64,000 nucleotides of DNA from Mytilus trossulus (GCF_036588685.1 NC_086381.1:52141431-52205430), one strand, 5' to 3'. Shown: positions 12,010 to 23,950, counted from the first letter of the stretch. Numbers and translations: made by a program. Notes: a model not told the origin generated them from the letters alone.

Positions 12010-12689
12010 AACATACATCTAATGTTATTATATACAGATAAGATATATAAATATAATGATTCATTTGCAAGCAGTGAACAATCATTTGTCAAATACAAAA
12101 CAAAACAAAACAAGAAACAGATTCTTCTTATTATTTTATTTTATTCAAATAGAGAGGCAATAAGGGAACTATAAACATTACAATTTGATGGAAATTTGAA
12201 GAAAAAACACAATTTCTACATCATTTGGTTACATTTACGACAAAATTTATGTCGATAAAAAACATGATGTTTTGACCATTCAGTACTTAATAGATGCATA
12301 GTTCTTGGGGAAAAGTTTCATCAAATAATATGAATATAAATGACTTTTTTTGTGCTCATTTTTTACAGTGGGTTGTGATGATCTTCCAGTTAGGTTACCC
12401 TCATTTGGAGTGTTGTTCCCAACCTGTTAAAGGTCCATCTTTGTGCATAATTCAAAATTGGAAATTTCAACAAGCATCTAATATTCTTAATCTGGAAAAT
12501 AAACCCTGGTCTGCTAGCTTCATGTATATTTTTTCTACCGATTTAATATATAACTAGAATCATGCAAACAGACTTAAGGAAAAGGCATGTAAGTTCATCA
12601 TACAAATATATGACACTTTTTCTAGACAATCCAGATCTTGCAAAATACGTCGCTAAAAATTGTAACCTTTAAAATTGTTGTTGTGCATT
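12010..12689. other. Intergenic DNA, no gene recognised
   Basis: An 87-codon frame from 12294 has no recognisable domain and no conserved feature that I can name. Nothing is annotated. Confidence 0.35.
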
Positions 12690-12935
12690 AAAAACCCATA
12701 TGGGAACTTTCAAAAGTTGGCGGGTATGTAACAAGTCTTACTATTTTTATGCTCCATTTATGGGCAATATGTTTTCTAGTCTGTCCGTCCGTCCTGCTTC
12801 TGGTTATAAAGTTTATGGTCGAGGTAGTTTTTGATGAAGTTGAAATCCAATCAACTTGAAACTTAGTACACATGTGTTCCTCTTGATATGATCTTCTTAA
12901 TTTTACTGCCAAATTAATGATTTTACCTAATTTTC
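12690..12935. repeat. Dispersed repeat fragment
   Basis: The phrases GCTCCATTTATGGGCAATAT and CTGTCCGTCCGTCC, then CAACTTGAAACTTAGTACA, match from memory a block repeated in mussel DNA. The reverse strand is open for about 74 codons, but the sequence reads as repeat rather than gene. Confidence 0.4.
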
Positions 12936-13375
12936 ATAGTCAACTGAACATAGAAAATGATTGTATGGATGGGAAATCCATGTACTTAATTATGACCTTT
13001 TCTTGTTTGAAGAAAAAAAAATACATTTTAACGATAATGGAACAAAGCAGCCTGGGTAAGTGGGGCTGCTTTTATGGTAATTCAAGTTACCTTTTATTCA
13101 CCTTCTTCCACTTCAGAGCTATCAGCTCTTTGATTTAACAAGTGTATAAATATGTTAATTACAAATCTTAACGAGGCCGGTATAAGGTACAGGTACTTGA
13201 TGTTTTTCAACTAACAATTGTCATGATTGTACAGATTTAAAAAAATATGATAAATTAAAAAAAAGAAATCTAACAAGTCAATATGTATCTGTCCTGAAAT
13301 TTTCAGTTGAATTGGACAACTGGTTGTTTGGTTGCTGCCCCCAATTGGTAATTTTCAAAGAAATTTTGCTGTTTT

Positions 13376-13855
13376 TATACGACCGCAAAAATTGAAAAAT
13401 TTTTTGGTCGTATTTTGGTATCACTTTGATGTCGTCGTCGTCCGAAGACATTTGGTTTTCGCACTCTAACTTTAGTTAAACGAAAAAGAAATCTATGAAA
13501 TTTAAACACAAGAATGTTGATATGCACACAATGCTTATTACCACAAAATACAGATCAACTTTGAATTTTGGGGGTTTCACTTTTATTGTTCTGATTAGCT
13601 ATGCCCCTTTATAAACGGAAAAAATTATGACTTTTTTGTTTCTGTTCTCTCTCTGAAGTTTGCCTCAACCAAATTTTATGAAACTCGTACACCATACCAT
13701 ACTTATTACCACAAAATTCAGATCAAGTACAAATTTGGGTAAGGTCACTTTTACTAGTTTTAGTGTTCATCATTTCATATATGTTCCTTTATATAAACTA
13801 TATATGGTATTCAAGCAGGGGCATCATCTGTGTCCCATGGACACATCCCCATTTA
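13376..13855 (+). repeat. TATACGACCGC-family element, short form
   Basis: It starts TATACGACCGCAAAAATTG, followed by GTCGTCGTCG and TTTTCGCACTCTAAC, like the family in the LC3 intron at 35990-44467. The body instead resembles the repeat at 8575-9065 and ends CATCATCTGTGTCCCATGG. It stops about 85 bp before the splice acceptor of the SMYD4-like gene, so it lies within that gene's presumed intron. Confidence 0.6.
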
Positions 13856-13932
13856 TTTTATTCATACATTATTTTATGTTGGCATATACATTGTATATAT
13901 ATATAAGCATTTTAATTTTTAAAATGTTTTCA

Positions 13933-13941
13933 TATTTGCAG
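13933..13941 (+). other. Probable splice acceptor before the SMYD4 coding exon
   Basis: TATTTGCAG behind a T-rich stretch lies 8 bases before the ATG at 13950. It suggests that the gene has at least one upstream non-coding exon and that all coding sequence is in one exon. The donor was not located. Confidence 0.5.
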
Positions 13942-13949
13942 ATACTAAA

Positions 13950-15968
13950 ATGTCTGTGGTACAGAAGCTTCAAGATGAGTTGACAAAGACATTGAAGCAG
14001 GATGGAATCTATGATGAAGTTCTTACTAAGTTTAAAGATTGTAAAACAAACAAAAGTAGAATCCAGATGGTTGCACAGATAGATGGCGTAAATAAACATT
14101 TTGACATTATCCCTGACACTAAACAAAAGTCATCTGATACTTCTATTAGACGTAGAAATGAAGGAAATACATTCTTTCAGAAGGGAGAATTTCAAAGAGC
14201 GCTGGACAAATATAACCAAAGTGTAGTGAATGCCCCTGCATTGCGTTCTGAAGATCATTCAAAGGATGAACATAAGGGAGACAACTTAGAATTGTCCTAT
14301 GCCTTGGCTAACCGCTCAGCTGTCTTCTTTCATCAGAAAAGTTATGATGATTGTTTGAGTGACATTGATTTAGCTATTCAGAATGAATATCCTAAATCTT
14401 TAATTTATAAATTACATGAAAGAAAAGCAAAATGTTATTTTGAAAAGAAAGAAATACCAAAAGCTACTGAATCATTTCAAAATGCACTCAACTCATTGTC
14501 AGATGCTGAACTTGATGAAAAAAAATCCATAAATATAAAAAACTCAGTTGAAAGGTCCATTGAAAAATGTAAGAAAAGTGTATCAAGTAATGATGGAAAG
14601 CCAGGACCCAAGTCTTTCCAGAAATTTCATGGTCCACTTCCAACCATTGAGAAGAGAAGTAAGATATTTGCGTCTGCATTTGATGCTGTGGGGATAACTG
14701 AGAATGAAGAAACAGAATTTGGACTGACTGCCACTCGAGACATTTATGTTGGTGAAGTACTAATAATAGAAAAGGGCTATACTTCCATTGTATTACCAAA
14801 GTATGATACTATCTACTGTCATCATTGTTGTCAGCGAGTCGTGTCCGCTCATCCATGTCATCAATGCAGTGAAGTCATGTTCTGTAGTGGCACTTGTCAC
14901 AAGGAATCATGGGAGGAATATCATTCCTTAGAATGTCCATGTTTAGGAACAGTTAAGCAGGCTAATATAGGCCTTGGTTACTTGGCTTTTAAGATGGTAG
15001 TGAAAGCAGGATTGTCTTCAGTAATGGAGTATGAGAGTCAAGAACAAGAGGATGGATGTAAGAGGTCTGTTGGCTTCAACACTGACGGTGTTTATAATTC
15101 TGATGATTACAACACTGTGTACAGCTTAGTTAATCATAGTGAAAAACGTACACCAGAAGATCTGTTTAAGCGAACATTACAAGCATATTTTCTATTGAAA
15201 TGTCTAGAGAAGACAAGCTACTTTAATATAGATGAGAGAAAAGTATCATTTGCAGACAAATGTTATGTAGCTGGGCATATGTTACGACATATTATGATGC
15301 TTCCATGCAATGCCCATGAAGTTTCAGAACTTGCTCTGAAACCAGAATGTTTGCCAGAATCTGAAACCAAGGAGATAGGATCAGGAATCTATCCTATTCT
15401 CAGTCTAATCAACCACTCATGTGACCCTAATGTAGTGAGACACTCATATGGCGATGTATGTGTGGTCCGTGCAATAAAGAATATAGATGCTGGTGAAGAA
15501 ATAGCGGATAATTATGGCGCTCTCTATCCGTTAACTGTATGTTCTGAAAGAAGAGAAATATTAAAACCACAGTATTATTTTACATGTAATTGTAAAGCAT
15601 GCAGAGAAGATTGGCCATTGTATTTCAACATACCGGTTGATGTACCCAAGTTCCGATGTCAGAAATGTAATGGACCTGTTGTCATTCCTCCTGACAGGAA
15701 GACAGAGAACTCTGTTTGTCTTAATTGTTCACATGTTCAAGATACAACCAATGTTATTGTCAAACTACACCAATCACAAGATGAATATCAGAATGTTCTA
15801 CAACAAGTCCTAACTGGAGAGAGATTACATGAAGCTCTGCCCAGGTTAGAAGCATATCTTCAGTTCTTATATAAAACTGTGTGTATACCATGGCAGGACT
15901 GTAACAATTGTCAGGAAGCTATCAAACAATGCTATGCTGTACAAGCAAGCTGCTTTATTGCTAGCTGA
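13950..15968 (+). CDS. SMYD4-like protein: TPR, MYND zinc finger and SET domain
   Basis: The 672-residue product is encoded without interruption. In order it has TPR-like helices at about 65-180, the start of the SET domain at about 230-275 (FGLTATRDIYVGE), an inserted MYND zinc finger at 290-329 (Cys 290, 293, 303, 306, 312, 316, His 325, Cys 329), the core SET motif NHSCDP at 488-493, the catalytic-type NYG at 521-523, and a post-SET C-x-C-x2-C at 546-551. A TPR region ahead of a MYND-split SET domain is characteristic of SMYD4, a family of S-adenosylmethionine-dependent protein lysine methyltransferases. The start is the ATG after a TATTTGCAG acceptor (13933-13941), with A at -3. Human SMYD4 is about 800 residues; this copy stops about 130 residues early, within the C-terminal helical region. 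It is either truncated, shorter in this lineage, or continued in an exon I cannot see. SET-domain residues look intact. Confidence 0.9.
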   Translation: MSVVQKLQDELTKTLKQDGIYDEVLTKFKDCKTNKSRIQMVAQIDGVNKHFDIIPDTKQKSSDTSIRRRNEGNTFFQKGEFQRALDKYNQSVVNAPALRSEDHSKDEHKGDNLELSYALANRSAVFFHQKSYDDCLSDIDLAIQNEYPKSLIYKLHERKAKCYFEKKEIPKATESFQNALNSLSDAELDEKKSINIKNSVERSIEKCKKSVSSNDGKPGPKSFQKFHGPLPTIEKRSKIFASAFDAVGITENEETEFGLTATRDIYVGEVLIIEKGYTSIVLPKYDTIYCHHCCQRVVSAHPCHQCSEVMFCSGTCHKESWEEYHSLECPCLGTVKQANIGLGYLAFKMVVKAGLSSVMEYESQEQEDGCKRSVGFNTDGVYNSDDYNTVYSLVNHSEKRTPEDLFKRTLQAYFLLKCLEKTSYFNIDERKVSFADKCYVAGHMLRHIMMLPCNAHEVSELALKPECLPESETKEIGSGIYPILSLINHSCDPNVVRHSYGDVCVVRAIKNIDAGEEIADNYGALYPLTVCSERREILKPQYYFTCNCKACREDWPLYFNIPVDVPKFRCQKCNGPVVIPPDRKTENSVCLNCSHVQDTTNVIVKLHQSQDEYQNVLQQVLTGERLHEALPRLEAYLQFLYKTVCIPWQDCNNCQEAIKQCYAVQASCFIAS

Positions 15969-17715
15969 AATAACCATTCAATGTTATTTGGTGCTTTAAA
16001 TTTGTGCAATCCCATGTTGAAAAAAAGGAATTAGGAACAAACTTGTTATGACACAAGTCAAGTACAAACATTTTTAATGTAATTTATAAGTTAAATGATA
16101 TAAGATTTTTGATACATGTATTTCATTTTAATTTATATTTGGAAACTTCTAATCAGCTAATTGAAAAGGTGTTTTATTTTAGTGTCTCAGTCTCAATGTG
16201 TCTGGTACTTGCATTTTTTTCACTTGACTCATTGCTTTCTTAGCTTATTTTCATATCAATTTAGTGCATACTTTCTAATACTGATGAAAAATGTTTTCTG
16301 TGAAAACTGGTTTACAATGTATGTTTATATTATCAAAATTGCTAAACTTATCTGTTTTATCCATTTGCTAGTGCCACAAACTTTCTATAGTTTGCACTAG
16401 GTTGAGTATACATGTATGTGTAATTTAAAGTCTTTTTTGAGTCAAAACAACAAAGATATAAGATTATTTTGTACATTTGTTTGTTATATCATGTTTAAGT
16501 AATTTAATATGCACAACTTTTTATGCCAAAGCAATTATAGAGATTTTTGAATTTTCCTTTTGATAGTTACAATTGAAGATAAAAAAAATCTGAATTATAT
16601 TTTTTTAGACTAGAGGATGTATACACACAAATGTGAATGGTCATACATGTATGTCAGTTTGTTCATGACCGATGATGTACCCAAAAGCTAGTAAAAGCCC
16701 AGCTGTATACATGTATATATAATATACAGGTATAAAAGTTACTCTAAAATGTCATCTTGCAATATAAAAATGTGGAGTAGTGGTAATATTCCAATGACAA
16801 ATGAATGAGAGAACTATCCAGCAGAGACCAAATAAATGACTGCATGTAAACATCTACAATTACAGACTTCAACAATGAGCATTATCTACACCTTATGGAA
16901 AGCTATAACCCTCCAGGGGTTAACAAAGTGTTAAACAATTAAAAAAAGAAAAACAGCAGCCTTATTTAATTCAATCTTTCTATTTGGTTTTTTGGTTCAA
17001 TTTATTAAAAGTATTCAGGTCAAAGTGAAACAAAATAATCTGTCATAAACACGTCCATGATGTGGTGGGAAAATTCTTTTAATTAGATATTATTGGTAAC
17101 CTGTATGGCTTTAACAGTTATTATCATAATAATTATTTCATGGTGCCTAGTCATAATGTACATTATGTATCTGTCAGACTAAATCAATGGCATTAAGTTT
17201 ATATTATATTGTGAACAATGTGTATGATTTTCAGAATATGTTTTTTGTCATGAATGTACATTTTTTCCATTGTACCCCATTTGTATATAAATCTACATGT
17301 ATTTTCATGATTTATTCAAGGGACTGTTTCTCTGTGTTTGTTTCATTGTTCTAGTGCAATATTTTTTTTAGGATTTTTTTTCTCATTACCAGTATATGCA
17401 TTTACAGTGTTTACATCATGAATATCTTACCAGCATACTAAATGAACAGTTTGGGCTGAATCCAACTCCAATTGGGAATATCATTTAAGAGAAAGTTATT
17501 TATTGTGAAACACTTGACAGTCAGGTCAAAGTAACATGTGTCTGTGTTTAAATATTCATGTTACAGGAGAATATGTTCAGATAGATAAGTGTCAGAAATG
17601 TAATAAGTGAAAAATTTAAACTGCAAAACTGTCAGTTAAGTTGCAAGTTCAGTTGGATAACTGTCATTCTGATGAAGTTGTATAAGTTTGTTTTTTTATT
17701 ATATTATATATCATT
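15969..17715. other. 3' flank of the SMYD4-like gene
   Basis: This is AT-rich sequence, probably 3' UTR at first. I see no further SMYD4 coding exon. About 16775-16915 is a degenerate copy of a SINE-like family (AATGACAAATGAATGAGAG, CTTCAACAATGAGC). A possible late poly(A) signal, GCAATAAAAATC, is at about 19848. Confidence 0.4.
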
Positions 17716-17721
17716 TTATTA

Positions 17722-18440
17722 ACCGTTTTTTTGTGACAAAAATGTCGGTTATTGATTTGGGGATGCTCGGTGGGCGGGCGGGCAGGTGGGCGGGCGGCAA
17801 TCAAATGTTGTCCGTGCATTAACTCATGAACCATTCAACCAAAGCTTTTAAAATTTTAATATGTTGTTACTGATGACAAAATAAAGGTCAAGTTCAATAA
17901 TGACGATTTTGAATTTTACCGTTCAGGAGTTATGGTTCTTGAAAGATTGAAAAATGGCGTTTCCAATCGTGTCCGTGCATTTACGCATGAACTGTTCTAC
18001 CAAAGCTTCCCAAATTTTAATATGTTGTTACTGATGACAAAATAAAGGTCAAGTTCAATTTACTGTTCAGGAGTTATGGTTCTTGAAAGATTGAAAAATG
18101 GTGTTTCCAGTTGTGTCCGTGCATTTACGCATGAACTGTTCTACCAAAGCTTCCCAAATTTTAATATGTTGTTACTGATGACAAAATAAAGGTCAAGTTC
18201 AATAATGACGATTTTGACTTTTACCGTTCAGGAGTTATGGTTCTTGAAAGATTGAAAAATGGTGTTTCCATTCACGTTGTTGCATTTACTCACGAAACCA
18301 TTCAATCTAAGCTTTTCAAATTTTAATATGTTGTTACTGATGACAAAATAGAGGTCTAATTTGATATTGACAATTTTCGCTTTCACCAATCATCAGTAAT
18401 GGTTCTTGTGATATTGCCAGGACACAAATAAATGCTAATA
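17722..18440. repeat. 161-bp tandem repeat, about 3.7 units
   Basis: The unit starts TGTCCGTGCATT at 17809, 17970 and 18114 (144 bp later because of a 17-base deletion), and in diverged form near 18275. Shared phrases are CCAAATTTTAATATGTTG, TTACTGATGACAAAATAAAG and GGAGTTATGGTTCTTGAAAG. A G/C-rich head with repeated GGGCGGGC precedes the first unit at 17770-17800. It is non-coding. Confidence 0.8.
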
Positions 18441-18871
18441 AATCCGGTTTGCTGTCGTTGTGACAGCCTCTTGTTCTGGTATCACCTAAGTTGAACAAAG
18501 GTATACAGAAAAACATATTAATTTATATACATTGTATTGTTACAGATGAACAAGTTCAGTTGAATATCTTAGTCATGTTACAGGTTAAAAGGTTCATGAA
18601 TAACTCATGATATTCTTGGACAAGTTTAGTAGAAACTAACTCATTCATGTTACATGCGAACAAGTTCAGGCCTAGAAATTATCAGTTTCAAATTCAATCC
18701 TACAAATTAACTGTCATTTTTATATGTGAACCAGTTAATGTTAAGTCATAAAATTAGTAATCATGTTAGAAGCATTCATTTGATTATAATGTCATTATCA
18801 TGATTATGTTACAAGTGAACCAAGTTCAGTTACATCAACTCCAAATCTGATTTTAATTCTCTTTTGTCTTT

Positions 18872-19251
18872 GGATGCATTTCTTTCTAATACAAATGATG
18901 CAAACGGCTAAGCGCTCACATGTTTTGATCATTTGTTTCTAACATACATTTGCAAAGTTTACATAAACTTTGACAAACTTTGCAATTGCTAATGATGCAT
19001 CTACAGTTTGTAGATCTTCGTTTGTAAGTACAAACGCTACATTTGTTTCTAACTTGAACTTGATTAAACGATATATTTTTTCTACGTTGGTAAAAAAATC
19101 TGTTTACCAACAACATGTGCATGCATAATTGAAAGTTCAAATAGGGTCAGTAAAAAACACGTTGTATTTGTTTCTACTTTTGTAGCCTTTAGAAAAGAAC
19201 AAATAACGCCACACAACGTTTACAAAGTTTTGGTTAGAAAGAAATGCAGCC
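18872..19251. mobile_element. Inverted-repeat element with TGCATTTCTTTCTAA ends
   Basis: The left end GGATGCATTTCTTTCTAA is matched by the reverse complement TTAGAAAGAAATGCAGCC at the right end, about 380 bp apart. The right end is closely related to the fragment at 30072-30170. No coding capacity is seen. It is probably a MITE. Confidence 0.65.
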
Positions 19252-19281
19252 TTTGACTGACCAGTGTAGTTTAACACTGAG

Positions 19282-19557
19282 TTAGGCAGCAACCATTTGA
19301 TTTTCGGGGGGGGGGGCTATTTTTTTTTTCTGTGCAAACTATTTTTTGCTTCGGCAAATGTTTTTAGCGACAAACCGAAAACAATTTTTTTCTTTCAATT
19401 TTAGCATTACATATAGTGGCAGCTGAGGGTGAAACAAACAAATTTTTTTTTCTCAGGGTCCAAAATTTTTTTTCACCAAACCCTGGAAACAAACTTTTTT
19501 TTCCAAAAATAAAATAGCCCCCCCCCACCCCCCAGAAAATCAAATGGTTGCTGCCTT
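19282..19557. mobile_element. MITE with GGCAGCAACCATTTGATTTT ends
   Basis: Inverted ends of about 22 bp (TTAGGCAGCAACCATTTGAT and its complement ending GGTTGCTGCC) flank about 275 bp with a G run near the left end and a C run near the right. The centre is A/T homopolymer-rich. No open frame. Confidence 0.8.
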
Positions 19558-19964
19558 ATGCAATGAATTTGATGCTGTCATATGTGCCTTTGTTGTAGTT
19601 CTTTATGATATGAGATTAGATTGCTTTAACATGTTTTAGCTTAAACATTTAAAATCATTTATATTTTCATTCTTAACATTAATGCAATAGTTGGTGTGTG
19701 ATTCCTGTATATTATAAGAATCCTACAGTTTGTTGTATGATTTATAGCTGAAGTTTTGTGTGAAACCATAGACAAGTTTAATTCAGATATTATTTTTGAG
19801 AACATATAAGTTATTTAAATACAATGGAATGTTAATTTTTGATGATGCAATAAAAATCAATTTGTAACATTGGAGTGTTTTTTAATACATGTCAATTATG
19901 AGCATTTTTGTGTAAAATCGTCAGGATGGACAACTTCAGCTGCCAACCCAAGCGCCAAGCTTGT

Positions 19965-20145
19965 CAAAGAGGGGTGAATGATACAGATACCAGAGGGACA
20001 GTCAAACTCATAGATAGAAAATAAACTGACAACGCCATGGCTAAAAAATAAAAAGGCAAACAGACAAATAATAGTAAAAAAGTCATAACATAGACAACTT
20101 AAGACTATGTAAGCAACACGAACCCCACCAAAACTGTGGGTGATC
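19965..20145. repeat. SINE-like dispersed repeat
   Basis: It has GTCAAAGAGGGGTGAATGAT, then ACCAGAGGGACAGTCAAACT, and ends in AAGCAACACGAACCCCACC. Related copies lie at 41632-41825 and, more diverged, at 32690-32910. Three dispersed members of one family in one window support a mobile origin. Confidence 0.6.
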
Positions 20146-20149
20146 TCCA

Positions 20150-20275
20150 GAGGTGGATTAAGGGGGGAAAATGTGGTTGCTTATATAGGGAATCACTGAA
20201 GTGTGACTGGATCGGGCTCCTCTTAGGTCAGTCAATGGGCCCCCTCTTATGAAAATTTCTGGATCCGCCACTGAT
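20150..20275. mobile_element. Short GGCGGATCC-type MITE
   Basis: It ends TTCTGGATCCGCCACTG and contains TATATAGGGAATCACTGAAG and AGGTCAGTCAATGGGCCCC. Strong similarity to 45302-45425 and partial similarity to 54841-54960 define one short non-autonomous family. The left end is degraded. Confidence 0.6.
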
Positions 20276-20519
20276 CTTGGGTTCATCTGAAGGGTAAGCA
20301 GATCCTGCTCCATATGTGGCACCATACTATAGGCTTTATTGGTTGGTCCCTAATTTTAGACTTCCAGAAGAGAGGATACTTTTTTGGAGATGTATCATGG
20401 TCAAAGTGTGGGGCTAATGGCTCATGCTTAAGCAGCGTTGGAAGTCTTTATTAACTGAGTACTAGTATTCGTCTTAATCACCAGAAGCAGAATAATAAAC
20501 CTAAACTTTCTAAAACAAT

Positions 20520-21105
20520 CACAGAACCATGAAAACGGACAACAAATCATTTTGTTCTGCATGTACTAAAATCGGCCAACAAATCATATGCTACTGTATG
20601 TACTGAAAACAGACAACAAATCATATGCTACTGCATGTACTGAAAACAGACAACAAATCATATGCTACTGCATGTACTGAAAACAGAAAACAAATCATAT
20701 GCTACTGCATGTACTGAAAACAGACAACAAGTCATATGCTACTGCATGTACTGAAAACAGACAACAAGTCATATGCTACTGCATGTACCGAAAACAGAAA
20801 ACAAATCATATGCTACTGTATGTACTGAAAACATACAACAAATTATATGCTACTGCATGTACTGAAAACAGAAAACAAATCATATGCTACTGCATGTACT
20901 AAAATCGGCCAACAAATCATATGCTAATGTGTGTACTGAAAACAGAGAACAAGTCATAATGCTACTGTATGAACTGAAAACGGACAACAAATCATATGCT
21001 ACTGCATGTACCGCAAACGGACAATAAATCATATGCTACTGCATGTACAGAAAACGGACAAATCAAATGCTACTGCATGTACCGCAAACAGACACTAAAT
21101 CATAT
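20520..21105. repeat. 37-bp satellite array, block A
   Basis: The consensus unit runs from ACTGAAAACAGACAAC through AAATCATATGCTACTGCATGT, 37 bp in all. About 15 units are present, with variants ordered in a recognisable series near the right end (units with CGGCCAAC, CTAATGTGTG, CCGCAAACGG). The same ordered series ends block B at 23740-23950, which shows that the blocks were duplicated as larger segments. Confidence 0.9.
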
Positions 21106-21107
21106 GC

Positions 21108-23281
21108 TTATAAATAAAAGATTTATTTAAAGTCGGTTATACATATAACAATACAACATAAGCTCTGTAGAGCTTTTCCCCGACATACATATAAGACAAG
21201 CACAATACATAAAACACATAAAACATGAATCACATCATGCAAAATAAATAATGTTATCAAGCACAGCAATAAATAAGCACAATTGAAGCATATAAGCAAA
21301 CATAAAATGCAGATAAACTAACATTCATGCAAAGCTATTATAAAGCACTAAAAGTAATTCAAGCATTTTTAAGAACACAAATAAAAAATTAAAAAATATG
21401 CCATATAATTTAAAAGCCAGAGTCATGCGCGTAGCTACGTTTACGTCAAAACGCCCGGGCGTACACTTGAATTGGGTAAAAAAATATATTTTCATCTAAA
21501 TAAAAATGAAAGAATTGGTTAACAGTACATCAATCGTCTAAGTCTTTCTTCAATGGCTTGTAATTGCAAATAAAAGTGACGAAAATTAGTATCATATTAT
21601 ATATTTGTTCATTTTCTGTCAAAGTCTAAATCTACAGTGAATTCTATATACTCACTTTCCTTATTTTTTTTAAGCAATTCATTATGTGCTAAGATTCGAT
21701 ATGTGGTTTGCATTTTTTGTCGAGCTATTGACATTTTTGTCGCGAAAGCGAGACATTTCGGTCCTAAATTTCGTCGGCGGTGTCAATAATATAACTATAT
21801 GTACTTGTAGGTTCATTAAGTGGTATGTGGTTAAAGTTTGATGATACCAATAACTTTGTCAAACCTTCGTAAAATTTTACGGTAGCTGGACAAAAACTGT
21901 TTATGGTCAAACGAGTATTGAGAGCAAAATGAAGAAATTATATATGATGAGTTCTGTATTTCATGAATAAAAGGAATTTCTTTTGCATCAGTTGACAATC
22001 TTGGGTAAAAATTTGTTACATATCAATAATTTTTTTAAACCTTCGTCGAATTTAATTAAACTTTCTTGAAGTGTTTTTTTCATGGTTAATTTCTGTATCA
22101 AATTTTTTTTAGTTCATTTTTTCAGTTTAATACTGACAGGCGCAATTTAAATCAGATTGGCCTGGTCACCTCTTAATAACATATTGCACAGGGAGGCAAG
22201 CTTTCAAATACTTTCTTTCATTGAAATGAGATAACGACTTCGGCTGAGAGGGCATGGTATATATTGTCCATTACACATATTAACAACATTTTGTATACAA
22301 ATAAAATATTCTTTTTGAATACAAAACCAGTTAAATATATTTAACAAAACTATCTGTCACAGATATATACATGTATGAGGGTCTGGATTGGGGGCAACAG
22401 GGAGTTGAGGGGGGGGGGGGGGGGGCATCATTTCAATATTTCTTTGTTCTGTCATTCTTTTGGTCATTCTTATCTATGTAGTAAGAAATATGCTTATTAT
22501 TTCAGTTATGTGTCCCTTTTGAATTTGCCATTGTACTACACAAATGAAACTATTTATCAATTTTGATCAATATCTGAACCAAACACGGAAAAATATATAT
22601 ATTTCGATTTATTTGTTATAAATTGGATATAATGGATAACAATCAAATAGATCAGCTGAAATTAATTATGTCGTCCTGACGGATGTCGGGTAACATATTG
22701 TTATTGTACGATTCTTTTTTCATTCAGGCCCCTCATCGAGGTTCGGGCGTACACGTAAAAATGACCTAGCTACGCCACTGAGAGTATACAAGATAAATAA
22801 ACAAACTGATCTACAGCTCACCAAGATCTGCAGGAGGAACACTGACACGAACTGCCCTCCCAATTACCAACCAAACTTTTAAACTGACCCAATGGCATTT
22901 CTTCCCGCATTTTATTTGGCAGTTCGTTTCAGAGTTTGGCTCCTGCATATCTAAATAAGTGTAGGCCATGGGTAGTTGTCCTTACCCTGGGAACATCTGC
23001 TATGTTGTTATTTCTAAATGAGTAATTACATTTTTTAATTTCAATAAGTTCATGTAGATATAATGGACATTGTTTATTAATAATTTTATATACCTCTATT
23101 GCTATCATTCTAATTCTTCTAATTTCTAAGCTTGGTAATTTTGATTTAATTAATAGTTGTTCATAGGTACTACAATAGTCTTCATATATAAATCTTAGGG
23201 CACGCTCCTGTATTTTCTCTATTTTTCTGGTGTTACAATTACCACAGAAGTGCCATATTATGTATGTACTGAAAACAGACA
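21108..23281 (-). mobile_element. 5'-truncated LINE, copy A, split by a later insertion
   Basis: The minus strand from about 23281 to 22925 encodes the C-terminal part of a non-LTR retrotransposon reverse transcriptase. Readable hallmarks are IEKIQERALRFIYEDY, LPSLEIRRIRMIAIEVYKI and PRVRTTTHGLHLFRYA. The 3' UTR continues leftward to 21108. The 1357-bp element at 21424-22780 interrupts it. The 5' end is truncated into the 37-bp satellite. It is a dead copy lacking the catalytic part of the enzyme; the clade is not assignable from this fragment. Confidence 0.8.
21424..22780 (-). mobile_element. 1357-bp inverted-repeat DNA element, copy 2 (5-bp target duplication)
   Basis: This is the reverse complement of the element at 2411-3760, starting CATGCGCGTAGCTACG and ending CTAGCTACGCCACTG. 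It is flanked by direct AGAGT copies (21419-21423 and 22781-22785). The length difference from copy 1 is largely a longer G run near 22412. It sits inside LINE copy A. LINE copy B at 23950-24740 lacks it and so serves as an empty-site comparison. Confidence 0.88.
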
Positions 23282-23950
23282 AGTCATATGCTACTGCATG
23301 AACTGAAAACAGAGGTCAAGTCATATGCTACTGCATGTACTGAAAACAGATAGCAAATCATATGCTACTGCATGTACTGAAAACAGACAACAAATTATAT
23401 GCTACTGCATGTACTGAAAACAGACAACAAGTCATATGCTACTGCATGTACTGAAAACAGACAACAAATCATATGCTACTGCATGTACTGAAAACAGACA
23501 AGTCATATGCTACTGCATGTACTGAAAACAGACAACAAATCATATGCTACTGCATGTACTGAAAACAGACAACAAATCATATGCTACTGCATGTACTGAA
23601 AACAGACAACAAATCATATGCTACTGCATGTACTGAAAACAGACAACAAGTCATAAGCTACTGCATGTACTGAAAAAAGACAACAAATCATATGCTACTG
23701 CATGTACTGGAAACAGACAACAAATCATATGCTACTGCATGTACTAAAATCGGCCAACAAATCATATGCTAATGTGTGTACTGAAAACAGAGAACAAGTC
23801 ATGCTACTGTATGAACTGAAAACGGACAACAAATCATATGCTACTGCATATACCGCAAACGGACAATACATCATATGCTACTGCATGTACAGAAAACGGA
23901 CAAATCAAATGCTACTGCATGAACCGCAAACAGACAATAAATCATATGCT
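23270..23950. repeat. 37-bp satellite array, block B
   Basis: About 18 units of the same 37-bp consensus as block A, some shortened to a GACAAGTCAT form. The right end repeats the ordered variant series that ends block A. Confidence 0.9.

Noticed and set aside
12294..12557. 87-codon frame
   Set aside because: No recognisable domain, no conserved neighbour and no splice context; indistinguishable from a chance frame in AT-rich DNA.
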